Of a stretch of 64,000 bases of DNA, positions 39,768-47,431 are shown one piece after another; positions within the stretch are counted from its first letter, which is position 1, and each line of letters starts with the position of its first letter. A model generated the notes under the pieces. It saw only the letters and a program-made list of their open reading frames with translations. It made no database searches and had not been told where the DNA came from. Source of the DNA: Clostridiales bacterium. Its GTDB lineage: Bacteria > Bacillota > Clostridia > Oscillospirales > Oscillospiraceae. The stretch lies in assembly GCA_014799565.1 (NCBI GenBank), contig JAAVHT010000056.1:1-64000 (forward strand), written 5' to 3'. The position numbers and the translations under genes were made by a program.

Positions 39768-40324
39768 ACTTCAAATCCCTCCTGTTGAAGATGGACGCGC
39801 AGCTTCTGCCTCAGCCGGTGGAGCGTGGTGGTCACGTGGGTGCGGCTCATGCGGAAGCGCTTTGCAAGCTGCTCCACGCTGTCTAAGTACCAGTACCGCC
39901 GCAGGAACAGGTTCCGATCCCGTTCGGCCAGGTTCGTCAAAAAGCCGTCCAGCGCCGCCCGGAACGCCTGCCGATCCAGCGCGCCCTCCGGGGTGTCGAC
40001 CCCGGACACCACCTCGCTCAGCTCGTCCAGGGCAAGCTGAACCTGCCCGCCGCCCCGCTTCTGGGCGGTTTCCGCCCGCCGGGTGCTGAGAGCCAGGTTG
40101 CGCGCGATCCGCCCCGCGTAGCTCTTCAGCGAGCGGGGCCGCTGGGGCGGGATGGTCTGCCAGCACTTCAGCCAGGTGTCGTTGACGCACTCCTCCGCCG
40201 CGCCCCGGTCATCCAAAATGTTTTGGGCGATGGCGGCGCAGTACGCCCCGTATTCCCGGCCGGCGGCCTCGATGGCGCCCTCGTCCCGGGCAAAGAACAG
40301 CTCGATGATCTTGTTGTCGTCCAT
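39764..40324 (-). CDS. Sigma-70 family (ECF-type) RNA polymerase sigma factor
   Basis: AAEECVNDTWLKCWQTIPPQRPRSLKSYAGRIARNLAL; region 4 SVEQLAKRFRMSRTHVTTTLHRLRQKLR. Confidence 0.92.
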   Translation of the reverse strand: MDDNKIIELFFARDEGAIEAAGREYGAYCAAIAQNILDDRGAAEECVNDTWLKCWQTIPPQRPRSLKSYAGRIARNLALSTRRAETAQKRGGGQVQLALDELSEVVSGVDTPEGALDRQAFRAALDGFLTNLAERDRNLFLRRYWYLDSVEQLAKRFRMSRTHVTTTLHRLRQKLRVHLQQEGFEV

Positions 40325-40401
40325 GATTGATCACTCCTAAGAAAGGCCCTTTCACCTATCAAGACGCGGTTTGAAGCGGGATGTCACAGGAGGGACGGAA
40401 A

Positions 40402-40430
40402 AAGTCCGGGGAAGCTCCCCGGACTTTTTT
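40402..40430 (-). terminator. Intrinsic terminator hairpin
   Basis: AGTCCGGGGAgcTCCCCGGACTTTTTT. Confidence 0.7.
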
Positions 40431-40612
40431 CACACGTCCCAGATGAGGGGCCCGCCCTCCCTGTCCACCAGAGGGCACAACCCGCCCCCGTTGCCGGACT
40501 GGACAAACAGGTACTGCACGCCGGTGGCGGTGTCCATCAGCACTATGGTCTGGGGTTTGGTGAGGCCATTGCCCTCCGTGAGGACTACTTGAAAACGGTC
40601 GTTCTTTCCCAT
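40430..40612 (-). CDS. Small DUF6440-like protein
   Basis: MGKNDRFQVVLTEGNGLTKPQTIVLMDTATGVQYLFVQSGNGGGLCPLVDREGGPLIWDV. Confidence 0.65.
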   Translation of the reverse strand: MGKNDRFQVVLTEGNGLTKPQTIVLMDTATGVQYLFVQSGNGGGLCPLVDREGGPLIWDV

Positions 40613-40614
40613 GG

Positions 40615-40797
40615 TTATCCTTCCTTTCTTATGTGAAGCCGCACGCTGGCGAACACAAACAGCACCATCGTAATCATCATAATAACACCGTTCAGCCGAA
40701 CTGTCCAGTCCGGCAGGGGGAAAAGTGTCCTGCCCGCCGCCCATAGGATCACCGAAAGAGCCAGCGCAATGAGATTGGCAAACTGTAATTTTTTCAT
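40615..40797 (-). CDS. 60-aa two-TM membrane protein
   Basis: MKKLQFANLIALALSVILWAAGRTLFPLPDWTVRLNGVIMMITMVLFVFASVRLHIRKEG, overlapping the RluA stop. Confidence 0.6.
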   Translation of the reverse strand: MKKLQFANLIALALSVILWAAGRTLFPLPDWTVRLNGVIMMITMVLFVFASVRLHIRKEG

Positions 40798-41702
40798 GAA
40801 ATATTCTCCTTTGGAATCAGCGCCCGCATATCGTCGGGCAGGGGCGCGGAAAAGACAAGCCGCTCCCCGGTGATGGGGTGGCCCAGCTCCAGCCGCGCCG
40901 AGTGAAGGGCGGGGCGGGCGATCAGCGCCCGGTTTTCCGTTCCGTACAGGAAGTCCCCGGTGAGGGGACAGCCGATGTGGGCCATGTGCACCCGGATCTG
41001 ATGGGTGCGGCCAGTTTCCAGTTCGAGGCACACCAGTGTCCGGGGGCCCCACCGCCGCAGGGTCTGATAATGGGTGCAGGCGGGCTTGCCGTCGGTTCGC
41101 ACCTCTCGGGCCGTCAGCGAACCCTCCACCGGGCCGATGGGGGCGTCCACGGTGCCGACTGGCTCAGTGGGAGCGCCGTCGCACACGGCCAGATAAATCC
41201 GCCGGAAATCCCTGGTGTGGAGCTGATTCTTCAGCTTTTCCTGGGCATGGGCGTGCTTGGCGACCACCACCAGCCCTGAGGTGCCCTTGTCCAGCCGGTG
41301 GACGGGGTGGAAGTCGGACTCATCCCCGGTCTGGGCGTAGTGCCACATTAAATAATTGCCCAAAGTGTCGTCGAAGTGGCCGTGGCCGGGGTGAACCAAC
41401 ACCCCGGGGGCCTTGTTGACCACGATTAGGTCGGCATCCTCGTACACGATGTCCAGCGGCCCCTCTGCGGGGACGACCCCGGACGAGGGGACTGGATCGG
41501 TGAGGCGTACGGCCAGCGTCTGCCCCTCGCTTACCCGGACGCGGACGTTCACCCGAACGCCATCCAGGGTGATGCCGTCCTCCAGCCATTTCACCCGCCG
41601 CAGTACGGTGCCGGACAGGCCCAGCCGGCGGCGCAGGAGGGTGTTGACCTCCAGCCCCGCCAGCTCGGGGGTGATGGATAACGTGAGATACCGGGCGCTC
41701 AC
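40794..41702 (-). CDS. RluA-family pseudouridine synthase
   Basis: HPVHRLDKGTSGLVVVAKHAHAQEKL; ETGRTHQIRVHMAHIGCPLTGDFLYG. Confidence 0.95.
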   Translation of the reverse strand: MSARYLTLSITPELAGLEVNTLLRRRLGLSGTVLRRVKWLEDGITLDGVRVNVRVRVSEGQTLAVRLTDPVPSSGVVPAEGPLDIVYEDADLIVVNKAPGVLVHPGHGHFDDTLGNYLMWHYAQTGDESDFHPVHRLDKGTSGLVVVAKHAHAQEKLKNQLHTRDFRRIYLAVCDGAPTEPVGTVDAPIGPVEGSLTAREVRTDGKPACTHYQTLRRWGPRTLVCLELETGRTHQIRVHMAHIGCPLTGDFLYGTENRALIARPALHSARLELGHPITGERLVFSAPLPDDMRALIPKENIS

Positions 41703-42160
41703 AGCTTTTTGGACAGATAGATGTTGGCCAGCAGCCAGGCGATGGAGTATACTGCCACCACGCCCAGCACTGCCCTGGCCGCGGCCATGCTCACCGCCAC
41801 CAGCACGAACATGGAAGCGGCGGAGGCAAAGAAGGTAAACATCCCGGCGAACTGGAACGCCTGATTCATGATGGCCTTTTCCCGTTCATCCTGCTCCTGG
41901 ATCTTAGCCTTTTTCTGGGCCTCCGGGTGGGTGAGCAGGTACTGCATCCGTACCAGGAGGAACACCGCCCCGATGCAGATACCGCTGGCCCCGCCCAAAT
42001 AGAACCCCTGGGCAAATTCGGGCAGCGCGTCTCTGCCGTCGATCAGCAGGAAATAGCAGATGATGCCGGTGAGCCCCACCGCCAGCAGGCCGAAGCTCAG
42101 CAGACGGCGGCGGCGCAGGGAGCGCTCGTAGTCCGAGGTGTCGAATAGACGCATTAACAT
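41699..42160 (-). CDS. DER-motif membrane protein
   Basis: KIQEQDEREKAIMNQAFQFAGMFTFFASAASMFVLVAVS; four TM segments. Confidence 0.7.
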   Translation of the reverse strand: MLMRLFDTSDYERSLRRRRLLSFGLLAVGLTGIICYFLLIDGRDALPEFAQGFYLGGASGICIGAVFLLVRMQYLLTHPEAQKKAKIQEQDEREKAIMNQAFQFAGMFTFFASAASMFVLVAVSMAAARAVLGVVAVYSIAWLLANIYLSKKL

Positions 42161-42172
42161 GGTGGTACCCCC

Positions 42173-42421
42173 TTATTCGGCGCCGTGGCTCAGCAGCCGC
42201 AGCTTGAAGGCGTGGAAGCGGCCGAACATGGGCCGGGTCTTGGGCGAGCCGTACAGCATCCCGAGGAGCACCAGGGCGCAGGCCGCGCCGGACAGGAAAT
42301 GAGCCGCGGTGGCCACGGGGCCCTGGAGCTCCAGCACGTGGCGGATAAAAATGCTGATCCACAGCAGGGTCATACCGATGACAAAGGCGGGATTCTTTTC
42401 AAAATTGCAGTTGCGCTTCAT
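42173..42421 (-). CDS. 82-aa two-TM membrane protein
   Basis: In the same operon; MKRNCNFEKNPAFVIGMTLLWISIFIRHVLELQGPVATAAHFLSG. Confidence 0.65.
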   Translation of the reverse strand: MKRNCNFEKNPAFVIGMTLLWISIFIRHVLELQGPVATAAHFLSGAACALVLLGMLYGSPKTRPMFGRFHAFKLRLLSHGAE

Positions 42422-42438
42422 GATCGTTCCTCCTCAAG

Positions 42439-42867
42439 TCAATATTTGCGCTCCAGATACCACTGGATCCCCTCCAGGACCATCCGGCGGCCCAGGAGGA
42501 ACCAATAGGGGATATTGTGGAGCAGGGTTGGATCCACATAGGCGAGCCAGAGGACGGAGGCCGCAACCAGCACCACGTCCTCCACCCACCCGCAGTACCA
42601 GGCGGCCCGGCCACGGATCATCTGATAACGCTCGTCCTGGGCCTCATAGTCCGCGTCCCGCTGCTCCTCTGGGGGCAGCTCCCGGTACTGCTCCCGCCGG
42701 AAGAAGCAGAACACCAGGACGAGGATGCCGCCGAGAAACAGTCCGCCGGACAGCCGCTCCCGCAGGATGGCGGGCACAGCGGGCAGTCCCACCAGGATCC
42801 CGGCAATCACCAGCGCGCCGCCTGTGAGCCACATCCATTTGGAGGGCTTTCGTATGGATGACCTCAT
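42439..42867 (-). CDS. DER-motif membrane protein
   Basis: ADYEAQDERYQMIRGRAAWYCGWVEDVVLVAASVLWLAYV. Confidence 0.7.
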   Translation of the reverse strand: MRSSIRKPSKWMWLTGGALVIAGILVGLPAVPAILRERLSGGLFLGGILVLVFCFFRREQYRELPPEEQRDADYEAQDERYQMIRGRAAWYCGWVEDVVLVAASVLWLAYVDPTLLHNIPYWFLLGRRMVLEGIQWYLERKY

Positions 42868-43067
42868 GGCTCTTCCTCCTCAAACAGAAAAATGTCCTCA
42901 ATGGTGGCCTCGAAGTATTTTGCGATCTTGTGGGCCAGCAGGAGGGAGGCGTTGTACCGCCCGCTCTCCAGCGAGATGATGGTCTGCCGGGTGACAGCCA
43001 CCGCCTCCGCCAGCTCCGCCTGGGAAATGCGCCGCTCCTTCCGCAGGGCGGCGATGCGGTTTTCCAT
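42864..43067 (-). CDS. Short XRE/Cro-type HTH regulator
   Basis: MENRIAALRKERRISQAELAEAVAVTRQTIISLESGRYNASLLLAHKIAKYFEATIEDIFLFEEEEP. Confidence 0.92.
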   Translation of the reverse strand: MENRIAALRKERRISQAELAEAVAVTRQTIISLESGRYNASLLLAHKIAKYFEATIEDIFLFEEEEP

Positions 43068-43104
43068 GTCATCCCTCCTTATCATACAAATGGTTTGTTC
43101 CATA

Positions 43105-43272
43105 TCATCCCTCCTCCGACGGCTTCCGCCGCTGGATGAGACACACCGCCGACGCGCAGAAGCACGTTGCGGCAGTCGACCACGCGCTGTCGTGACCAAA
43201 GGCGATCGCCCATATTAGGCAGCCGATCCCGGTCACGAACATTGCGATACCCAGCAGTTTTCTGAACTTCAT
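43105..43272 (-). CDS. 55-aa membrane protein at the head of the XRE operon
   Basis: MKFRKLLGIAMFVTGIGCLIWAIAFGHDSAWSTAATCFCASAVCLIQRRKPSEEG; below the ORF-track length cutoff. Confidence 0.5.
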   Translation of the reverse strand: MKFRKLLGIAMFVTGIGCLIWAIAFGHDSAWSTAATCFCASAVCLIQRRKPSEEG

Positions 43273-43320
43273 GAACTATTCCCCCTTCGGGTTAAAATGT
43301 AAAGTTTGCTTTACGAATAG

Positions 43321-43349
43321 AGTATAGCGCACTTTACATATGATGTCAA
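43321..43349 (-). promoter_or_regulatory. Promoter TTGACA-N17-TATACT for the XRE operon, overlaid with GTAAAG/CTTTAC operator half-sites
   Basis: GTAAAGtttgCTTTAC at 43299-43314, ACTTTACAT at 43331, ATTTTACAT at 43354, GCACTT/AAGTGC inverted repeat at 43329-43353. Confidence 0.7.
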
Positions 43350-43384
43350 GTGCATTTTACATTTTTGGGGAAGAATTTTTTAGA

Positions 43385-43400
43385 AGTTTCACGTGAAACA
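43385..43400. promoter_or_regulatory. parS: parS-like ParB/Spo0J binding site AGTTTCACGTGAAACA
   Basis: 15 of 16 positions match the TGTTTCACGTGAAACA consensus; includes the perfect 14-bp palindrome GTTTCACGTGAAAC. Confidence 0.85.
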
Positions 43401-43430
43401 TATGTTTCATATCGAGGGCGCTCCGGGAAT

Positions 43431-43460
43431 AAAAAAGCGCCCGGGCTTTGCCCGGGCGCT
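43431..43460 (-). terminator. Terminator of fakA
   Basis: Minus strand AGCGCCCGGGcaaagCCCGGGCGCTTTTTT. Confidence 0.85.
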
Positions 43461-43474
43461 CACGAAAAGTTCAG

Positions 43475-45166
43475 TTATTCGGCAGAAATCATATAGTAGT
43501 AGACGGGCTGTCCGCCGGACAGCAGGGTGATCTCGGCATTGGGGCACTGCTTCTGGAAGATGGCCAGGGCCTCCCCCGCCTGCTCTTCCGTCACATCCTC
43601 GCCGTAGAAGATGCTGATGAACTCGGCGCTCTGCTGGCTGTCGGCCTGGGCCAAGCGCTCCAGCAGGGAGTCGATGGCCCGATCCGTGCCGAAGAGCTGC
43701 CCGTCCGCCAGGGCCATGTAGTCCCCCTCGTGGATCTCAAAGCCGCCGAAGTCGGAGTCCCGGGCGGCATAGGTGATCTCGGAGGTGCGCACGTTCTTGC
43801 GGGCCTCCTCCATGGCGGCGGCGTTGGCCTCGGTGTCCGCCTCGGGATCCAGCACCAGCATGGCGGAGATGCCCTGGGGCACGGTGCGGGTGGGCACCAC
43901 CACGATCTCCTTACCCTCGATGAGGCCCACGCACTGCTGGGCGGCCATGATGATGTTCTTGTTGTTGGGCAGGACGAATACCACCTCGGCGGGGGTACGG
44001 GCGATCTCCCGGCAGATGTCTTCGGTGGAGGGGTTCATGGTCTGGCCGCCGGAGATCACGCCGTCCACGCCCAGATCCTTGAACACGGAGGCCATGCCGT
44101 CGCCGGCGCTGACCGCCACCACGCCGAATTTCTTCTCGGGGGCGGCGATGGCGTTTTTGTCCTCTTTGGTCTCCTGGGCCTCCAGCTCCGCCTCGATCTG
44201 CTCCAGGTCGTCGGTGCTCTGGGGCTTCTTGCCCGCCGCCATGTCCTCGTACTGGGTGCGCATATTCTCGATCTTGGCCAGCTCCAGGGTGCCGTACTTC
44301 TGGGCCTCGGACAGGGCCGCGCCGGGGATGTCGGTGTGGACGTGAACCTTAAACGCCTCGTCGTCCTCGCCGATGACCAGGCTGTCGCCGATGCTGTTCA
44401 GGTAGGTGCGGAAAGGCTCGATGGACTTGTTGGAGGTCTTGCGCACGATGAACACGGTGTCGAAGGTAAAGGTGATCTCCTCGTCGGTGAGGGCGGCGAA
44501 GTCGGCGGACTCCTTCACGGGCAGGGAATCCTCGTCCTCCTCCGGGACGGGCACGCCCCGCAGCTCGTCCAGCATACCCTGGAGGATGCACAGGAAGCCC
44601 TTGCCGCCCGCGTCCACCACGCCCGCCTTTTTCAGCACCGGGTTCTGGTTGATGGTGTTGGCCAGGGCGGTCTGCCCCTCGGCGATGGCGGCCTCCAGGA
44701 CGGCGTCCACGCTGTTCTGCTCCGCGGCCACCTCGGCGGCGCGGGCGGCAGCCAGACGGGACACCGTCAGGATGGTGCCTTCGGCGGGCTTCATCACCGC
44801 CTTGTAGGCGGCGGAAACGCCCTCATTCAGCGCGGCGGCAAAGACGACCCCGTCCGCCTCGTCCTTCTCCTTCAAGCCCTTGGAAATGCCCCGGAACAGC
44901 AGGGACAGGATGACGCCGGAATTGCCCCGGGCCCCCCGCAGCAGGGCGGAGGCGGTGATGGACGCGGCCTTGCCGATGCTCTCGGCGGGCTTTTTCTTCG
45001 CCTCGGCGGCGGCGGTGCCGATGGTCAGGGACATATTGGTGCCGGTGTCCCCATCGGGGACAGGGAATACGTTCAGATCGTTGATGGCCTGCTTCTGGGC
45101 GTTGATGGAGGCGGAGCCGTGGATCACCATGCGCTGGAACAGCGCGCCGTCAATGATGTCTATCAT
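43475..45166 (-). CDS. fakA: DAK2/DegV-partner fatty acid kinase (FakA-like)
   Basis: NDLNVFPVPDGDTGTNMSLTI, GARGNSGVILSLLFRG; C-terminal FAKA domain. Confidence 0.92.
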   Translation of the reverse strand: MIDIIDGALFQRMVIHGSASINAQKQAINDLNVFPVPDGDTGTNMSLTIGTAAAEAKKKPAESIGKAASITASALLRGARGNSGVILSLLFRGISKGLKEKDEADGVVFAAALNEGVSAAYKAVMKPAEGTILTVSRLAAARAAEVAAEQNSVDAVLEAAIAEGQTALANTINQNPVLKKAGVVDAGGKGFLCILQGMLDELRGVPVPEEDEDSLPVKESADFAALTDEEITFTFDTVFIVRKTSNKSIEPFRTYLNSIGDSLVIGEDDEAFKVHVHTDIPGAALSEAQKYGTLELAKIENMRTQYEDMAAGKKPQSTDDLEQIEAELEAQETKEDKNAIAAPEKKFGVVAVSAGDGMASVFKDLGVDGVISGGQTMNPSTEDICREIARTPAEVVFVLPNNKNIIMAAQQCVGLIEGKEIVVVPTRTVPQGISAMLVLDPEADTEANAAAMEEARKNVRTSEITYAARDSDFGGFEIHEGDYMALADGQLFGTDRAIDSLLERLAQADSQQSAEFISIFYGEDVTEEQAGEALAIFQKQCPNAEITLLSGGQPVYYYMISAE

Positions 45167-45197
45167 GTTCGGATAATCCTCTCTTTCTGGGCCGGGT

Positions 45198-45548
45198 TCA
45201 ACCGATCACCATAGAATCGACGCAGACGTTCACGCTGCGCACCTCCACGCCGGTGAGGCGGTGGACATTGTACTTCACTTCGTTCTGGATGGATTCGCCC
45301 ACCGCCACCAGGTTCACCCCGTTGTCCACGATGATGTGCAGGTCAATGGAGATGGACTGGTCATCGTTGTAATGAATCTTTACGCCCTTGGACATGGACT
45401 CCCGGCGGAGCAGGTGAACCAGTCCGTCGGTGCGGGAGCGGAACGCCATGCCCTTCACGCCGTAGCAGCTGGTGGCTACCGCGCCGGTCAGGTTGGAGTA
45501 CACGTCGCTGGTGACCCGGACGAGACCCTTTTCAGTTTGTATTTTCAT
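45198..45548 (-). CDS. Asp23/Gls24 envelope stress family protein
   Basis: GAVATSCYGVKGMAFR; SIDLHIIVDNGVNLVAVGESIQNEVKYNVHRLTGVEVRSVNVCVDSM; pairs with fakA. Confidence 0.92.
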   Translation of the reverse strand: MKIQTEKGLVRVTSDVYSNLTGAVATSCYGVKGMAFRSRTDGLVHLLRRESMSKGVKIHYNDDQSISIDLHIIVDNGVNLVAVGESIQNEVKYNVHRLTGVEVRSVNVCVDSMVIG

Positions 45549-45754
45549 GGGAACCTTCCTTTCTTCGCACGCAAGAGGGTTGCCTTTCCAATTTCATTCA
45601 TCCTATATTGTATTCTATTTTGTGAGAAAATACAAGCCCGTTTTGCCGCCAAAAAATTTGGGGAGAATAGGGGGCTTTTGGGCTTTCTGAACAGGGAATC
45701 GGGCAAAAAAAGCCCCGGACGGATGTCCGGGGCGGGAGGGGTGATATGGGGATG

Positions 45755-46570
45755 TCAGGGGAAGAGATCCAGTGTGTCATAGAGTTTGGCCAGCTGCTCC
45801 TCATTAGTCCAGCCGCTGGTCCAGACCTGATACTCGATGCCATCCTGCACAAACGTGGCGATGCAGTCGGTGGAGTCTACCGAGTACGGATTCTCCGAAT
45901 CTGCCGGAAGGATGAACACCGCGATTTCTGCCTGGCAGCCGTTGGCCATGGAATAGGGCTCGAGGATCTCCACCTGAGCGCTGGCCCCGGATGCGGATTC
46001 GTGGGTCATAACAAAACCGGCGGAATCGCTGAAGGAGTATTCTGTTAGGATGGACAGCCAGGTACAGGGGACAGAGGCATAGTCCCGATACGCGTCAATG
46101 CGGACCAGCTTGTCCTCGCTATAACACAGCTCGACAACGAACTGCCTGCCGTTTGTTTCCGGGAAAAAGCAGGGGATATCCTCGCCGATGAAGGCGTGAG
46201 CCTCCTCCCAGGTGTCGAACCGCCGCTGGACAAAATCGGAGTCCCGGCCCTCGCCGGCGGCGAGGAGGGCGGGGCTGAAGCTGTCGATGGGGAAGCGGGT
46301 GGGCGTGTAGCTGACGTGGTAGCCGTCGTTTCCGTCCGGCATGGTGACGGGCTCCGCCTGGACGGGTGTGAAGCGGCTGAGGAAGTCCGCCACCGCCTCC
46401 GGGTTGGCGGCGAAGGCTGTGCCCAGCAGCGCCAGGCACAAGCAGGCGGCGATGAGGCCGGTGCGGACGACCTTCGGCATAGGTTGCTTGGCCGGGGCCT
46501 GGATATCGGCCTCCTCGATGAGGTCGTGGCCGGTGGTGTTCATCAATTCTAAGACCTGTTCTTTTTTCAC
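45755..46570 (-). CDS. Single-TM anti-sigma-factor-like protein
   Basis: Start overlaps the sigma gene stop; N-terminal segment then TM VVRTGLIAACLCLALLGTAFA. Confidence 0.6.
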   Translation of the reverse strand: MKKEQVLELMNTTGHDLIEEADIQAPAKQPMPKVVRTGLIAACLCLALLGTAFAANPEAVADFLSRFTPVQAEPVTMPDGNDGYHVSYTPTRFPIDSFSPALLAAGEGRDSDFVQRRFDTWEEAHAFIGEDIPCFFPETNGRQFVVELCYSEDKLVRIDAYRDYASVPCTWLSILTEYSFSDSAGFVMTHESASGASAQVEILEPYSMANGCQAEIAVFILPADSENPYSVDSTDCIATFVQDGIEYQVWTSGWTNEEQLAKLYDTLDLFP

Positions 46571-47124
46571 AGAAAACCCTCCTTTTGCAGTTGTGCGCGC
46601 AGCTTGTTCCGGGTGCGGAACAGCACGCTTTTGGTTTTGCTCACGCTCCAGCCCAGGCGGCGGGCGGCGTCCTCCACCGGATCCGCGTACCAGTAGCGGC
46701 GGAGGAAGGCGGCGCGGATATCCCGGGGCTGGGCGCGGAGGAAACGGTCGACGGCCTCAGCCAAAGCGCGGTACTCCGCCTCGCCCATGGGGTCGTTCCC
46801 CGGAGGCAGGCAGGAGGCCAGCTCCAGCGCGGCCTCGTCTACGGTGGGCGGGCGGCGGCTGTTCTCCCGGCCCATGGCCAGGGCCCGGTTGCGGACAATG
46901 GCGGCCAGCCAGCCCTTGAAATACTCCGGCCGCGCCGGCGGGATGGCCCGCCACACCGCCAGCCAGCAGTCGTTCAGACACTCGTCCACATCCCGGGAGT
47001 CGGCAAGGAGCTGGGCGGCGATTGTCCGGCAGTAGGGGCCGTATTGGGCGGCCAGGGCGGGGACGGCCTCCTCCGAGCGGGCGGAGAAGAGTTCGATCAG
47101 CTCCTGGTCTGTCATGGCGTTCAC
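46567..47124 (-). CDS. Sigma-70 family (ECF-type) RNA polymerase sigma factor
   Basis: RDVDECLNDCWLAVWRAIPPARPEYFKGWLAAIVRNRAL; region 4 PVEDAARRLGWSVSKTKSVLFRTRNKLRAQL. Confidence 0.92.
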   Translation of the reverse strand: MNAMTDQELIELFSARSEEAVPALAAQYGPYCRTIAAQLLADSRDVDECLNDCWLAVWRAIPPARPEYFKGWLAAIVRNRALAMGRENSRRPPTVDEAALELASCLPPGNDPMGEAEYRALAEAVDRFLRAQPRDIRAAFLRRYWYADPVEDAARRLGWSVSKTKSVLFRTRNKLRAQLQKEGFL

Positions 47125-47159
47125 TTCCTTTTGGGGCGGGGTTGAAAACCGGTTTCTGT

Positions 47160-47356
47160 CTATATAGCAAACGTACTTGAAAAACTGCGAATTCGCAGTT
47201 TTTCAAGTGGCAGGCCCCGGGGCCTGCCGCCGCGCAAAGCGCGGCGCGTTTACTATACAGTCTGACAGAAGGCCGCGTATGCGGCCTTCAGCGGCGAACA
47301 TCGCCGCTGACTGAAAAAGAATCAAAGGATTCTTTTTCAGTGTGTCAACTATATAG
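47160..47356. repeat. Tandem array of six contiguous hairpins/palindromes
   Basis: 47176-47207 (32-bp perfect palindrome), 47209-47228 (20-bp perfect palindrome), 47228-47246, 47268-47289, 47289-47309, 47311-47340; TATATAG/TATAG motifs at the ends and middle. Confidence 0.9.
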
Positions 47357-47397
47357 AGTGCCCTTTTGGGCGGCTGGTTGCAAATTTTTGCAAAAAA

Positions 47398-47422
47398 TTC
47401 CCCGCCCGATGGGCGGGGAATT
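47398..47422 (-). terminator. Hairpin downstream of htpG
   Basis: ATTCCCCGCCCgatGGGCGGGGAAT followed by a TTTTTTG tract on the minus strand. Confidence 0.8.
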
Positions 47423-47431
47423 GGGGCAACC

